Origin: CAZOHN01 sp964579325
Lineage (GTDB): Bacteria > Pseudomonadota > Alphaproteobacteria > Rhodobacterales > Rhodobacteraceae
DNA length: 43,174 bases
Direction: 5' to 3'
Assembly: GCA_964579325.1 (NCBI GenBank)
Contig: CAZOHN010000008.1
Location: forward strand, 1-43,174
Shown: positions 23,320-31,841 of the stretch, piece after piece
Numbering within the stretch: the stretch's first letter is position 1
How the letters are laid out: each line of letters opens with the position of its first letter
The notes under the pieces: generated by a model
What the model saw: only the letters and a program-made list of their open reading frames with translations
Told to the model about the DNA's origin: nothing
Database searches by the model: none
Position numbers and translations under genes: made by a program

Positions 23320-24678
23320 GTGGTGTTCGACTACGACCTCTTCGTGATCGGCGGCGGCTCGGGCGGGGTCCGTGCCGCGCGCCTCGCTTCTGCCGAGGCC
23401 AAGGCACGCGTCGGGCTTGCCGAGGAATACCGCATGGGCGGCACCTGCGTGATCCGCGGATGCGTGCCCAAGAAGTTGATGGTCTTCGCCTCGACCTATC
23501 GCCGGCTGATGACTGATGCGCGCGATTACGGCTGGGAGGTCACGGCCGGCGGCTTCGACTGGCGGCGGTTCCAGGCCCGGCTTCACTCCGAGCTCGACCG
23601 CCTCGAAGCCGCTTATACCTCCACGCTCGACCGGGCAGGTGTCGCAGTCCACAAGGCCCGCGCGGTGCTGGAAGACCCCCACACCGTCCGCCTCGACACC
23701 GGCGAGCGATTCACCGCGGCCCATATCCTTGTGGCGACCGGTGGCCGGCCCGACGTCCCCGACCGAAAGAACGCCGACCTCGGGATCACTTCGAACGAGG
23801 TGTTCCAGTTCGAAGACTTGCCCGAAAGCATCCTGATCGTAGGTGGCGGATACATCGCCTCAGAGATGGCCTGCATCCTCAACGGGCTTGGCGTGAAAGT
23901 GACGCAGTTCTACCGGGGCGCCCAGATCCTTCGCGGCTTCGATGACGAGGCAAGGGGCCACATTGCACAGATCATGCAGGAGAACGGCGTCGACCTGCGA
24001 CTGGGCACAGATGTGGTGAATGTGAAGGGTGAAGGCGCCGGCGTTCGTGTCAAGGGCACCGATGGGTCGGAAACGTGCTACGACAAGCTCCTCTGGGCCA
24101 CCGGGCGGGTTCCCAACACGGAGGGCATGGGTCTTGCGGAGGCAGGCGTGAAGATCGGCCGGCGCGGCGAGATCGTGGTCGATCGCTACAGCCAGACCGC
24201 CGTGCCCTCGATCTTCGCGGTGGGCGACGTGACCAACCGCATGCAGCTTACCCCCGTCGCGATTCGCGAGGGCGCGGCCTTCGTCGAGACCGTTTTCCAT
24301 GGCCGCCCGACTGCGTTCGACTACGACTGTGTGCCGGGCGCGGTATTCACGCAGCCCGAGTACGGCTATGTCGGCCTGACCGAGGAGGCTGCGCGCGAGC
24401 GTGAAGCGATCGAGGTCTACTGCGCCTCGTTCCGGCCGATGCAGACCGCCTTCCTCGGCCGACCGGAACGGGTGATGATGAAGCTGATTGTGAGCCAGGC
24501 CACGCGCCGGGTGTTGGGGTGTCACATTGTCGCCGACCACGCCGGGGAGTTGATCCAGCTTGCCGCTGTGGCAGTTCGCATGGGTGCGACAAAGGAGGAT
24601 TTCGACCGGACCGTGGCTGTGCATCCGACCATCGTGGAGGAGCTGGTGACCATGAAATCCCCTGTGAGGACAGCTTGA
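23320..24678 (+). CDS. gor: Glutathione-disulfide reductase
   Basis: The 452-residue flavoprotein reduces glutathione disulfide with NADPH. It has the FAD motif VIGGGSGGVRAAR, the redox-active pair Cys43 and Cys48 in GGTCVIRGCVPKK, the NAD(P)H fold ILIVGGGYIASEMACIL, the second FAD motif FAVGDVTNRMQLTP, and the C-terminal HPTIVEELV with catalytic His and Glu. The GTG start at 23320 follows the rpiA stop by 4 bases. The pairing with rpiA fits a link between the pentose phosphate pathway, which makes NADPH, and its use in glutathione reduction. Confidence 0.93.
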   Translation: MVFDYDLFVIGGGSGGVRAARLASAEAKARVGLAEEYRMGGTCVIRGCVPKKLMVFASTYRRLMTDARDYGWEVTAGGFDWRRFQARLHSELDRLEAAYTSTLDRAGVAVHKARAVLEDPHTVRLDTGERFTAAHILVATGGRPDVPDRKNADLGITSNEVFQFEDLPESILIVGGGYIASEMACILNGLGVKVTQFYRGAQILRGFDDEARGHIAQIMQENGVDLRLGTDVVNVKGEGAGVRVKGTDGSETCYDKLLWATGRVPNTEGMGLAEAGVKIGRRGEIVVDRYSQTAVPSIFAVGDVTNRMQLTPVAIREGAAFVETVFHGRPTAFDYDCVPGAVFTQPEYGYVGLTEEAAREREAIEVYCASFRPMQTAFLGRPERVMMKLIVSQATRRVLGCHIVADHAGELIQLAAVAVRMGATKEDFDRTVAVHPTIVEELVTMKSPVRTA

Positions 24679-24744
24679 TTTTCAACGTGAAGTAACCAGT
24701 TAGCAACCAGACCTGAGAACAGGAACCGAAGGGAAAAAGGCCAT

Positions 24745-25911
24745 ATGGCAGGCAACAACGGCGGGCCCTGGGGCGGCGGAGGCGGCTCGGGCGGGAACGA
24801 TGACCGGGGCGACGATCGGCGAGGCGGCGGGCGACGGCCCGGCGGCGATGGGCCACAGATCCCTGAGATCGACGAGATCGTTCGCAAGGGTCAGGAGCAA
24901 CTGCGCGTCCTGATGGGCGGTCGCGGCGGTCGCGGACCGAACGGCGGCGGCCCCGATGGCGGTGGCGGCGGGTTCAAGCTGACCCGCGGCACGGTCGGTA
25001 TCGGCGCATTGGCCGTAGCGGCGCTTTGGGCGTTCTCGTCCTTCTACACGGTGCGCCCGGAAGAACAGTCGGTCGAACTGTTCCTCGGTGAATTCTACAA
25101 GATCGGCAATCCGGGCCTGAACTTTGCGCCCTGGCCCGTGGTGACCGCCGAGGTCATTCCGGTGACGCGTGAAAACACGCAGGATATTGGCGTCTCGTCG
25201 GGCGGACGCACCGAAGACGGACTTATGCTCACGACCGACTCGAACATCGTCGACATCGACTTCCAGGTTGTCTGGAACATCAACGATGCGGCGTCCTACC
25301 TGTTCAACCTCCGCGACCCCGAGTTGACCGTCCGCGCCGTCTCCGAGGCGGCGATGCGCGAGATCATCGCCGAGACCGAGCTCGCGCCGATCCTGAACCG
25401 CGACCGCGGCATCATCGCCACGAGGGCCCAGGAGCTGATCCAGGGGTCGCTCGACGAGTACAACAGTGGGATCAACATCGTCCGACTGAACCTCGACAAG
25501 GCCGACCCGCCGCGCGAGGTGATCGACGCCTTCCGCGCGGTCCAGGCAGCCGAACAGGAGCGCGACAGGCTGGAGCGGCAGGCCGATGCCTACGCCAATA
25601 CCGTGCTCGCCGGTTCGCGCGGTGAAGCCGCGCAAATCCTCGAGCAGGCCGAAGGCTACCGGGCCCGGGTCGTCAACGAGGCCGAGGGTGAAGCCAGCCG
25701 CTTCCTCGCGGTTCTGGGCGAGTATCGGAATGCTCCGGAAGTCACCCGCAAGCGTCTCTACCTCGAAACGATGGAGCAGGTTCTGGGTACGGTAGACAAG
25801 ATCATCCTGGACGAGTCGATCAGCGGTGGCGGGGCAGGGGGTGGCACTGGGGTCATCCCGTTCCTGCCGCTCAACGAGTTGCGCCGGTCTGCGACGAGCG
25901 GGGGAAACTGA
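24745..25911 (+). CDS. hflK: FtsH protease modulator HflK
   Basis: The 388-residue inner-membrane protein has a long Gly-rich hydrophilic N-terminus (residues 1-80) and one transmembrane helix at about 82-101. The rest forms an SPFH/prohibitin-like periplasmic domain (FKIGNPGLNFAPWPVVTAEV type segment through NLDKADPPREVIDAF) and a helical end with AEQERDRLERQADAYANTV. With HflC it forms the large cage that surrounds and restrains the FtsH protease. The C-terminus is Gly/Pro-rich. It is followed 3 bases later by hflC. Confidence 0.93.
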   Translation: MAGNNGGPWGGGGGSGGNDDRGDDRRGGGRRPGGDGPQIPEIDEIVRKGQEQLRVLMGGRGGRGPNGGGPDGGGGGFKLTRGTVGIGALAVAALWAFSSFYTVRPEEQSVELFLGEFYKIGNPGLNFAPWPVVTAEVIPVTRENTQDIGVSSGGRTEDGLMLTTDSNIVDIDFQVVWNINDAASYLFNLRDPELTVRAVSEAAMREIIAETELAPILNRDRGIIATRAQELIQGSLDEYNSGINIVRLNLDKADPPREVIDAFRAVQAAEQERDRLERQADAYANTVLAGSRGEAAQILEQAEGYRARVVNEAEGEASRFLAVLGEYRNAPEVTRKRLYLETMEQVLGTVDKIILDESISGGGAGGGTGVIPFLPLNELRRSATSGGN

Positions 25912-25914
25912 ACC

Positions 25915-26805
25915 ATGCGGAAATCCACGCTTCTTCTGCCGATCATCTTCGTCGTGGTTGCCGGGATCCTGTCCTCGATCTTCATCGTGGACGAACGTGA
26001 GAAGGCGCTCGTGCTTCAGTTCGGCCAGATCAGGTCGGTCAAGGAAGATCCGGGCCTCGCCTTCAAGATCCCGCTGATCCAGGAGGTCGTGCGCTACGAC
26101 GACCGGATCCTCTCGCTTGAAACCAACCAGATCGAGGTGACGCCCTCGGATGACCGCCGCCTCGTGGTCGACGCCTTCGCTCGCTATCGCATCGCAGACG
26201 TGGTGCAGTTCCGGCAGGCTGTAGGCGTCGGTGGCCTGCGCGCGGCCGAAGACCGGCTTCAGTCGATCCTGAACGCGCAGATCCGGCAGGTGCTTGGTTC
26301 GGAATCGGTCACGTCCGATACGATCCTCTCGCCAAACCGCCGTATCCTGATGAACCGCATCCGCGACCAGGCGCGGGCCTCGGCGCTGACGCTCGGCCTC
26401 GACATTGTCGACGTGCGCCTCAAGACCACGAACCTGCCGGTGCAGAACCTCGAAGCGACCTTCGCCCGGATGCGCGCCGAGCGGGAACGCGAGGCTGCTG
26501 ACGAGATCGCACGCGGTAACGAGGCGGCGCAGCGGGTTCGGGCGCAGGCCGACCGGACCGTGGTCGAACTCGTGTCCGATGCCAACCGGCAGGCCGAGAT
26601 CACCCGAGGCGAGGCCGACGCGAACCGCAACGCGATCTTCGCCGAAGCCTTTGGGCAGGACGCCGAGTTCTTCGAGTTCTACCGTTCGCTCACGGCTTAC
26701 ACCCGCGCACTCCAGGCGGGTAACTCGTCGCTCGTGATCTCGCCGGAGAGTTCGTTCTTCGACTACCTCGAGAACCCCGCCGGGCGCCCGGCCGCGACCG
26801 AGTGA
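25915..26805 (+). CDS. hflC: FtsH protease modulator HflC
   Basis: The 296-residue partner of HflK has one N-terminal transmembrane helix (residues 5-22) followed by an SPFH domain starting VDEREKALVLQFGQIRSV. A long charged helical region with Glu- and Arg-rich heptads (RMRAEREREAADEIARGNEAA) leads to a conserved end (AEFFEFYRSLTAY). The protein faces the periplasm and assembles in alternation with HflK. It lies 3 bases after hflK and 7 bases before the DUF2065 gene, as in other Rhodobacterales. Confidence 0.94.
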   Translation: MRKSTLLLPIIFVVVAGILSSIFIVDEREKALVLQFGQIRSVKEDPGLAFKIPLIQEVVRYDDRILSLETNQIEVTPSDDRRLVVDAFARYRIADVVQFRQAVGVGGLRAAEDRLQSILNAQIRQVLGSESVTSDTILSPNRRILMNRIRDQARASALTLGLDIVDVRLKTTNLPVQNLEATFARMRAEREREAADEIARGNEAAQRVRAQADRTVVELVSDANRQAEITRGEADANRNAIFAEAFGQDAEFFEFYRSLTAYTRALQAGNSSLVISPESSFFDYLENPAGRPAATE

Positions 26806-26812
26806 CCACGGC

Positions 26813-27010
26813 GTGATCGGAACGATCGCACTTGCGATCGCGCTCGTGCTGATTGTCGAGGGGCTGGTGCTTGCATTGGCCCCTCGCCGCATCGTCGAGG
26901 CGCTTGCCTTCCTCGCCCGGCTCGATCCCGAGACGCGCCGATTGATCGGCCTCGTCGCTCTCGCGACCGGAACGGCGCTTCTTGCACTTGCGAGGGCGCT
27001 TGGCTCCTGA
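26813..27010 (+). CDS. DUF2065 (YjeT-like) small membrane protein
   Basis: The 65-residue protein has two transmembrane helices (about 3-22 and 44-62) joined by a basic loop, RRIVEALAFLARLDPETRR. DUF2065 proteins often follow hflKC, in E. coli as yjeT. It starts with GTG at 26813, 7 bases after hflC. The function is unknown; the conserved position suggests a role linked to the HflKC-FtsH complex. Confidence 0.87.
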   Translation: MIGTIALAIALVLIVEGLVLALAPRRIVEALAFLARLDPETRRLIGLVALATGTALLALARALGS

Positions 27011-27145
27011 GACACTACCCTAGTAGCGTCACGCCGAAGTGAGCCGCCGCGACAGCCTTTGAGTTGCCGGCAGGCGGGACTAACTCTTAGGTGTGCGTGA
27101 TGGCAACCCCCGTTGCCGATCTCCGATGACAGAAGGATCCTCGCC

Positions 27146-28606
27146 GTGACCTCGCAGGCACTTGCCCTTCCCGACCCGGCCCCTCACAGGTTGTTCCGGG
27201 TCCTGTTTCTGGCGCTAGGACTGGCGCTGCTGATGGCCGTCAACTCCGTCGCACGGGCCGCGCCCGAGAGTTTTGCGGAGCTTGCCGACAAGGTCAGTCC
27301 CTCGGTCGTGAACATCACGACCTCGACGACCGTGGCCACACCCGGCATGCCCGGGCTCGAGGCACCGCCCGGCTCTCCGTTCGAGGACTTCTTCCGTGAC
27401 TTCATGGATCGCAACAATCAGGGCGAAGGGCCGCGGGCTCGGCGCAGCCAGGCGCTTGGCTCTGGCTTCGTGATTTCCGAGGATGGCTTCATCGTGACGA
27501 ACAACCACGTCATCGACGGTGCCGACGAAATCCTGATCGAGTTCTTCTCGGGAAAGACGCTGCCTGCGAAGGTGGTCGGCACCGACAAGAACACCGACAT
27601 CGCCTTGCTCAAGGTCGAGAGCGACGTCCCGCTGCCCTTCGTGCCGTTCGGTGACAGCGACCTGATGCGTGTCGGCGACTGGGTAATGGCAATGGGCAAC
27701 CCGCTCGGTCAGGGCTTTTCGGTCTCTGCGGGCATCGTCTCGGCCCGCGGCCGAGCGCTGTCGGGCACGTACGACGACTACATTCAGACTGACGCCGCCA
27801 TCAACCGCGGCAACTCGGGCGGACCGCTGTTCAACATGACAGGCGAGGTGATCGGCGTGAACACGGCGATCCTGTCGCCGAACGGCGGCTCGATCGGCAT
27901 CGGCTTCGCGATGTCCTCGGCCGTGGTGACGCAAGTCGTGGCCCAGCTGAAGGAATTCGGCGAGACCCGCCGCGGCTGGCTTGGCGTGCGGATCCAGGAC
28001 GTAGAGCCTGACGTGGCCGAGGCCATGGGCCTCGCCGAGGCGCGCGGAGCACTGGTGACCGACGTTCCCGAAGGTCCGGCCATGGACGCTGGCATCCTGC
28101 AGGGCGACGTCATCCTCAACTTCGACGGGGCGCAGGTGACCGACACCCGCGACCTCGTGCGCCGTGTCGGCAATGCGCCCGTCGGAAAGGAGGTTCGCCT
28201 CGTGGTCTGGCGCGACGGTGGCACCCAGACGCTGATGCTGACGCTCGGTCGCCGAGAGGAAGCAGAGGGCGCGATCCCGGCCGTCGCCTCGCCCAGCGCA
28301 CCGCCGGCCGAGCGCGAGGTCCTCGGGGTCACCGTCGCGACGCTCACGCCCGAACTGCGCACCGAACTCGGCCTGCCCGACAATGCCGAGGGTCTGGTCG
28401 TGAAGAGCGTTGATGAAGCCAGCGAAGCCTTCACCAAGGGCATCCGCACGGGCGACATCATCACCGAAGCCGGCCAGCAGAAGGTCGAGACGGCTGCCGA
28501 CCTCGAGGCCCGGATCACCGAGGCCCGCGATGCGGGGCGCAAGTCACTCCTGCTGCTGGTCCGCCGCTCGGGCGACCCTCGCTTCGTGGCGCTTTCGGTG
28601 GAGTGA
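27146..28606 (+). CDS. degP: Periplasmic Do-type serine protease/chaperone (DegP family)
   Basis: The 486-residue protein degrades or refolds damaged proteins in the periplasm. A signal peptide ends near NSVARAAPESF. The trypsin-like triad is His in VTNNHVIDG, Asp in NTDIALLKV and Ser in RGNSGGPLF. Two PDZ domains follow (about residues 270-355 and 390-485). I choose GTG 27146 because AGAAGGA lies 8 bases upstream; a TTG 11 codons earlier has no such site. A weak promoter-like pair (TTGCCG at 27064, TTAGGT at 27087, 17-base spacing) and a small hairpin (27102-27117) precede it. It follows hflKC and DUF2065, giving a cluster for envelope quality control. DegP versus DegQ/MucD is not settled. 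Confidence 0.92.
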   Translation: MTSQALALPDPAPHRLFRVLFLALGLALLMAVNSVARAAPESFAELADKVSPSVVNITTSTTVATPGMPGLEAPPGSPFEDFFRDFMDRNNQGEGPRARRSQALGSGFVISEDGFIVTNNHVIDGADEILIEFFSGKTLPAKVVGTDKNTDIALLKVESDVPLPFVPFGDSDLMRVGDWVMAMGNPLGQGFSVSAGIVSARGRALSGTYDDYIQTDAAINRGNSGGPLFNMTGEVIGVNTAILSPNGGSIGIGFAMSSAVVTQVVAQLKEFGETRRGWLGVRIQDVEPDVAEAMGLAEARGALVTDVPEGPAMDAGILQGDVILNFDGAQVTDTRDLVRRVGNAPVGKEVRLVVWRDGGTQTLMLTLGRREEAEGAIPAVASPSAPPAEREVLGVTVATLTPELRTELGLPDNAEGLVVKSVDEASEAFTKGIRTGDIITEAGQQKVETAADLEARITEARDAGRKSLLLLVRRSGDPRFVALSVE

Positions 28607-28639
28607 TCGCCGCCGCTCGCTGAGGTCAGGAATCCGGAC

Positions 28640-28668
28640 GGGGCGCCCCAGGGCGCCCTGTTTGTCTT
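28640..28668 (+). terminator. Intrinsic terminator after the DegP-like gene
   Basis: A GC-rich hairpin (GGGCGCC with GGCGCCC, four-base loop) is followed by the T-rich stretch TGTTTGTCTT, 34 bases after the protease stop codon. This is a standard rho-independent terminator. Confidence 0.75.
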
Positions 28669-28796
28669 CCGGGCCGGTGGGAAGCGCGTTTCGCCGATCG
28701 CAGCCCGATCCGGGTCGCGTCGGCCGGTTCCTCCCCTTCCCGCTCTGCCAGACTGCGGCGGATGGGTCCGCCGGCTCGCGCCTGGCATTGGCGGCG

Positions 28797-28820
28797 CGCG
28801 AAACCGCGCGCGGTTTCGCG
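28797..28820. repeat. 24-base perfect palindrome in convergent intergenic region
   Basis: Positions 28797-28808 (CGCGAAACCGCG) are exactly repeated in inverted form at 28809-28820. It lies 62 bases beyond the stop of the minus-strand DnaE2-like fragment, in the gap between two convergent genes. No T-run follows on either strand. It could form a cruciform, act as a weak terminator, or be a site for a dimeric protein. Confidence 0.6.
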
Positions 28821-28881
28821 GTGGTCGCAAGGGCGGCGTACCTGCCCGACCTTTTCTGGATCGACACAGCCTCCCTCGCGC

Positions 28882-29274
28882 TCAGGGTTGGTCGCCGGCC
28901 TTGCACGGGTCGTGCCGGAACCCCTCGCGGAGCAGATCGTCCAGAAGGAACGACAGGTCCTCGATCTCCTCCGCGACCACATGCACCACGCCTGCATCGC
29001 GCTGCAGCCGCCCCGTCACCCGCAGGAGGCGTCCGGCGATCACCGCCCGGCGGAAGCGTTCGTAGACCTTGGCCCAGACCACCACGTTCGCCACTCCGGT
29101 CTCGTCCTCGAGCGTGATGAAGATCACCCCCTTGGCCGTGCCGGGGCGCTGCCGGACCAGGACCAGACCCGCGACCGTCACCCGCGCGCCTTGCGACGGC
29201 TCGTCGAGCCGTCCGGCGGGCAGCGCGGCGGGAGGGCGGGGCCAGGGCAGGGGTCGGGGCGGGGCATGCAGCAT
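28882..29274 (-). CDS. DnaE2-type C-terminal OB-fold protein, truncated or stand-alone
   Basis: The 130-residue product matches the extreme C-terminal OB-fold part of error-prone DNA polymerase DnaE2/ImuC: GARVTVAGLVLVRQRPGTAK, then VIFITLEDETGVANVVVWAK and GRLLRVTGRLQRDAGVVHVV. The polymerase and PHP domains (roughly 900 residues) are absent, and no imuA or imuB is nearby. The first 20 residues are Pro-rich and lack resemblance to a folded domain. ATG 29274 lies two bases after a perfect SOS box, so the gene may be read from a leaderless transcript. Either it is the remnant left by a deletion joining an SOS promoter to the end of dnaE2, or it is a small SOS-induced OB protein in its own right. 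Confidence 0.75.
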   Translation of the reverse strand: MLHAPPRPLPWPRPPAALPAGRLDEPSQGARVTVAGLVLVRQRPGTAKGVIFITLEDETGVANVVVWAKVYERFRRAVIAGRLLRVTGRLQRDAGVVHVVAEEIEDLSFLLDDLLREGFRHDPCKAGDQP

Positions 29275-29276
29275 TA

Positions 29277-29291
29277 GAACAAGAGTAGAAC
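29277..29291 (-). promoter_or_regulatory. LexA (SOS) box GTTC-N7-GTTC
   Basis: The minus strand reads GTTCTACTCTTGTTC, an exact match to the alphaproteobacterial LexA box. It covers a candidate -10 element (TACTCT, 29287-29282) that is 16 bases from TTGCGG (29309-29304), a typical operator position. Transcription would begin at or next to the ATG of the DnaE2-like gene. The divergent ferredoxin gene starts 110 bases away on the other side. Confidence 0.8.
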
Positions 29292-29400
29292 ATTTCTTGG
29301 TGTCCGCAAGTGCCCCGACGCAGCGCCCGATGCACTGGCAAATCCTCCCGGCATGGCCTATGTCCGCCCTGACGCGCCGGGATGGACTGCAGGGGAAGAC

Positions 29401-29724
29401 ATGGCCAGGATCACCTATATCGAACACAATGGCACCGAACACGTCGTCGACGTGCCGAACGGCCTCACCGTCATGGAAGGCGCCCGTGACAATGGTATCC
29501 CCGGCATCGAGGCAGACTGCGGCGGCGCCTGCGCCTGCTCCACCTGCCACGTCTACGTCCACCCCGACTGGGTGGCCAAGCTGCCGCACAAGGAGAGCAT
29601 GGAGGAAGACATGCTCGACTTCGCCTACCAGCCCGACACCGTCCGCTCGCGCCTGACCTGCCAGATCAAGGTGTCTGACGCCCTCGACGGCCTGATCGTG
29701 CAGATGCCGGAAAAGCAGATTTGA
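29401..29724 (+). CDS. Adrenodoxin-type [2Fe-2S] ferredoxin
   Basis: The 107-residue protein carries the cluster ligands Cys40, Cys46, Cys49 (DCGGACACSTC) and Cys87 (LTCQI). The vertebrate-type motifs EADCGGACACSTCHVYV and EEDMLDFA identify it as an adrenodoxin/FdxB-type ferredoxin, which donates electrons to P450s, Fe-S assembly or dioxygenases. ATG 29401 follows AGGGGAAG; an in-frame Met 16 codons upstream is less likely. Its stop overlaps the TTG start of the next gene as TTGA. It is divergent from the SOS-controlled DnaE2-like gene. Confidence 0.93.
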   Translation: MARITYIEHNGTEHVVDVPNGLTVMEGARDNGIPGIEADCGGACACSTCHVYVHPDWVAKLPHKESMEEDMLDFAYQPDTVRSRLTCQIKVSDALDGLIVQMPEKQI

Positions 29725-30476
29725 ACAGGGCGTTGGCAGCGATTGCCGCCATACTCCTCGCCCATGGTGCGGCGGCCGAGACCATAGTCTCGGTCCGGTA
29801 CGACGAGCCGACGGACACCTACGCGCACGGCGTGCTGGGTGATGCCATCGAACACCGATCGCTCCTGATAGAGACCGACGACGGCGGCGGCGCGGGCCTC
29901 ACCTCGGACGAGGTCGCCAGAGTACGAACCTATCGCGTCCGCCTGCCTGATGACCGTGTCTTCGAGGATACCGCGCCAAGGCTCGCCGACCTCGACGGTG
30001 ACGGCCGGCCCGAGATCGTGGTGGTCGAGACCCAGGCAGATCAGGGCGCCCAGCTCGCGGTCTACGGCCTGGGTCGGCGCGGTCCGGAAAAGCTGGCGGC
30101 AACCCCCCACATCGGCACGCGTTTCCGTTGGCTCGCTCCCGCCGCTATCGCCGACTTCGATAGCGACGGCCGGGTCGAGATCGCCTATGTCGACCGCCCG
30201 CACCTCGCGCGCATTCTCCGCATCGTCCGCTACGATCCCGAAGGACCGCGCCTCACCGAGGTCGCGGCCGCCGAAGGCCACACCAACCACCGGATCGGCG
30301 ACCGCGAGATCCTGGGAGGCCTCAGGACCTGCGCCGGCCAGACCGAGATCGTGACGGCCTCGCCCGACTGGTCACGGCTTTTGGCCACGCGTCTTGCGGA
30401 GGGAGTGATGACCACTCGCGATATCGGTGCAAATCGCGGGCCGCGCTCGGTTTCTGCCGCACTCGCCTGTCGCTGA
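29721..30476 (+). CDS. Exported FG-GAP/VCBS repeat protein
   Basis: The 251-residue protein has a signal peptide (MNRALAAIAAILLAHGAAAE) and at least two FG-GAP-type calcium-binding repeats, LADLDGDGRPEIVVVE and IADFDSDGRVEIAYVD. It ends near two Cys residues (RTCAGQ and ALACR), which may form a disulfide. The repeats form beta-propeller blades, but only a partial propeller is visible. The TTG start overlaps the ferredoxin stop as TTGA, so the two genes are probably translated in sequence, although one product is cytoplasmic and the other periplasmic. The specific function is unknown. Confidence 0.78.
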   Translation: MNRALAAIAAILLAHGAAAETIVSVRYDEPTDTYAHGVLGDAIEHRSLLIETDDGGGAGLTSDEVARVRTYRVRLPDDRVFEDTAPRLADLDGDGRPEIVVVETQADQGAQLAVYGLGRRGPEKLAATPHIGTRFRWLAPAAIADFDSDGRVEIAYVDRPHLARILRIVRYDPEGPRLTEVAAAEGHTNHRIGDREILGGLRTCAGQTEIVTASPDWSRLLATRLAEGVMTTRDIGANRGPRSVSAALACR

Positions 30477-30496
30477 GTCGCCCGTCCGCACTGTCG

Positions 30497-31759
30497 CTAC
30501 AGCGCCCGCCATCCGATATCGCGTCGGCAAAAGCCACCGGGCCAGTCGATCCGGTCGACCATCCCGTAGGCCCTGTCCCGCGCCTCCGCCAGCGTGTCGC
30601 CGCGCGCCGTGACGTTCAGAACCCTCCCGCCTGCCGCGATGAATCCGCCGTCGCGCGCCGCTGTGCCTGCGTGAAACACCATTTCGCGCGAACCTCGAGT
30701 AAGCTCTTCCAGTCCCCGAATCTGCGAGCCTTTCGCATGGGCGCCGGGGTAGCCCTGTGTGGCCATCACGACCGAAAGCGCATGGTCGTCGGCCCACTCA
30801 GCCTGCGCCTCCGAGAGCCGCCCCTCCGCGCAGGCCTGAATCAGGTCCAGCGCCTGTGCCCCAAGTCGCATCATCAGGACCTGGCACTCCGGGTCGCCGA
30901 AGCGGACGTTATACTCCACCAGCCGCGCCCGGCCCCCCTCGATCATCAGCCCCGCATAGAGCACGCCCTGGAACGGTGTCCCCCGCCGGGCCATCTCGGC
31001 GACCGTCGGCTTCACGATTTCGTCCAGAACCTGCGCCTGCAGCGCCTCGGTCAGCACCGGCGCGGGAGAGTAGGCCCCCATCCCGCCCGTGTTCGGCCCG
31101 GTATCGCCGTCGCCCACTCGCTTGTGGTCCTGCGCGGTGCCGACCGCGAGCACGTCTCGGCCGTCGCAGAGGATGAAGAACGAGGCTTCCTCGCCGGCCA
31201 TGAACTCCTCGATCACAACCTCTGCCCCGGCGCCGCCGAAGGCGCCGCCGAACATCTCCTCGACCGCCGCCTCGGCCTCGGCGAGCGTCGTGGCCACGAC
31301 CACGCCCTTACCGGCTGCCAGCCCGTCGGCCTTGACGACGATGGGTGCGCCCGTCTCCCGCAGGTAGTCCAGCGCAGCGGCCCGCTCCGAGAACCGCGCC
31401 CAGGCGGCAGTCGGCGCGCCGCAGGCATCGCAGACCTCCTTGGTGAAGGCCTTCGAGCTTTCGAGGCGCGCCGCTGCCGCGGAGGGACCGAACGCGAGGA
31501 GGCCTGCGGCCCGGCAGGCATCCGCCACCCCCGCCGCCAGCGGCGCCTCGGGCCCGATCACCACGAAGTCCACCGCGTTTTCTGCCGCAAAGGCCACCAC
31601 GGCGGCACCATCGAGGATGTCGAGATCGGCGCATTCGGCCATCGCCGCGATCCCGGCGTTCCCTGGCGCCACGATCAGCCGGTCGCACTTGGGGTTCTGC
31701 TGGAACGCCCAGGCGAGGCTGTGCTCGCGCCCGCCGCCGCCGAGAATGAGGATGTTCAT
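30497..31759 (-). CDS. purD: Phosphoribosylamine-glycine ligase (GAR synthetase)
   Basis: The 420-residue ATP-grasp enzyme carries out the second step of purine synthesis. It starts MNILILGGGGREHSLAWAF with the N-terminal Rossmann-like motif. VIGPEAPLAAGVAD, KADGLAAGKGVVVA (ATP-binding), EEFMAGEEASFF, DHKRVGDGDTGPNTGGMGAY and the metal-binding EYNVRFGDPECQ are in the expected order. ATG 31759 begins the conserved part; a longer frame upstream runs into the divergent xseA region and is not used. It is divergent from xseA with only 82 bases between starts. Confidence 0.95.
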   Translation of the reverse strand: MNILILGGGGREHSLAWAFQQNPKCDRLIVAPGNAGIAAMAECADLDILDGAAVVAFAAENAVDFVVIGPEAPLAAGVADACRAAGLLAFGPSAAAARLESSKAFTKEVCDACGAPTAAWARFSERAAALDYLRETGAPIVVKADGLAAGKGVVVATTLAEAEAAVEEMFGGAFGGAGAEVVIEEFMAGEEASFFILCDGRDVLAVGTAQDHKRVGDGDTGPNTGGMGAYSPAPVLTEALQAQVLDEIVKPTVAEMARRGTPFQGVLYAGLMIEGGRARLVEYNVRFGDPECQVLMMRLGAQALDLIQACAEGRLSEAQAEWADDHALSVVMATQGYPGAHAKGSQIRGLEELTRGSREMVFHAGTAARDGGFIAAGGRVLNVTARGDTLAEARDRAYGMVDRIDWPGGFCRRDIGWRAL

Positions 31760-31841
31760 GGGCGCCCCCGCTTGGCCTTCACGCCCGGGCGTTCTAGGGT
31801 CGCGGGCGGGGAAGGGCAAGCGAGGCCGGGGTGGACACCGA

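Noticed and set aside
28607..28881. A gene in the 275-base gap after the DegP-like gene
   Set aside because: Only a terminator and a palindrome are seen; open frames there have no start site or family features.
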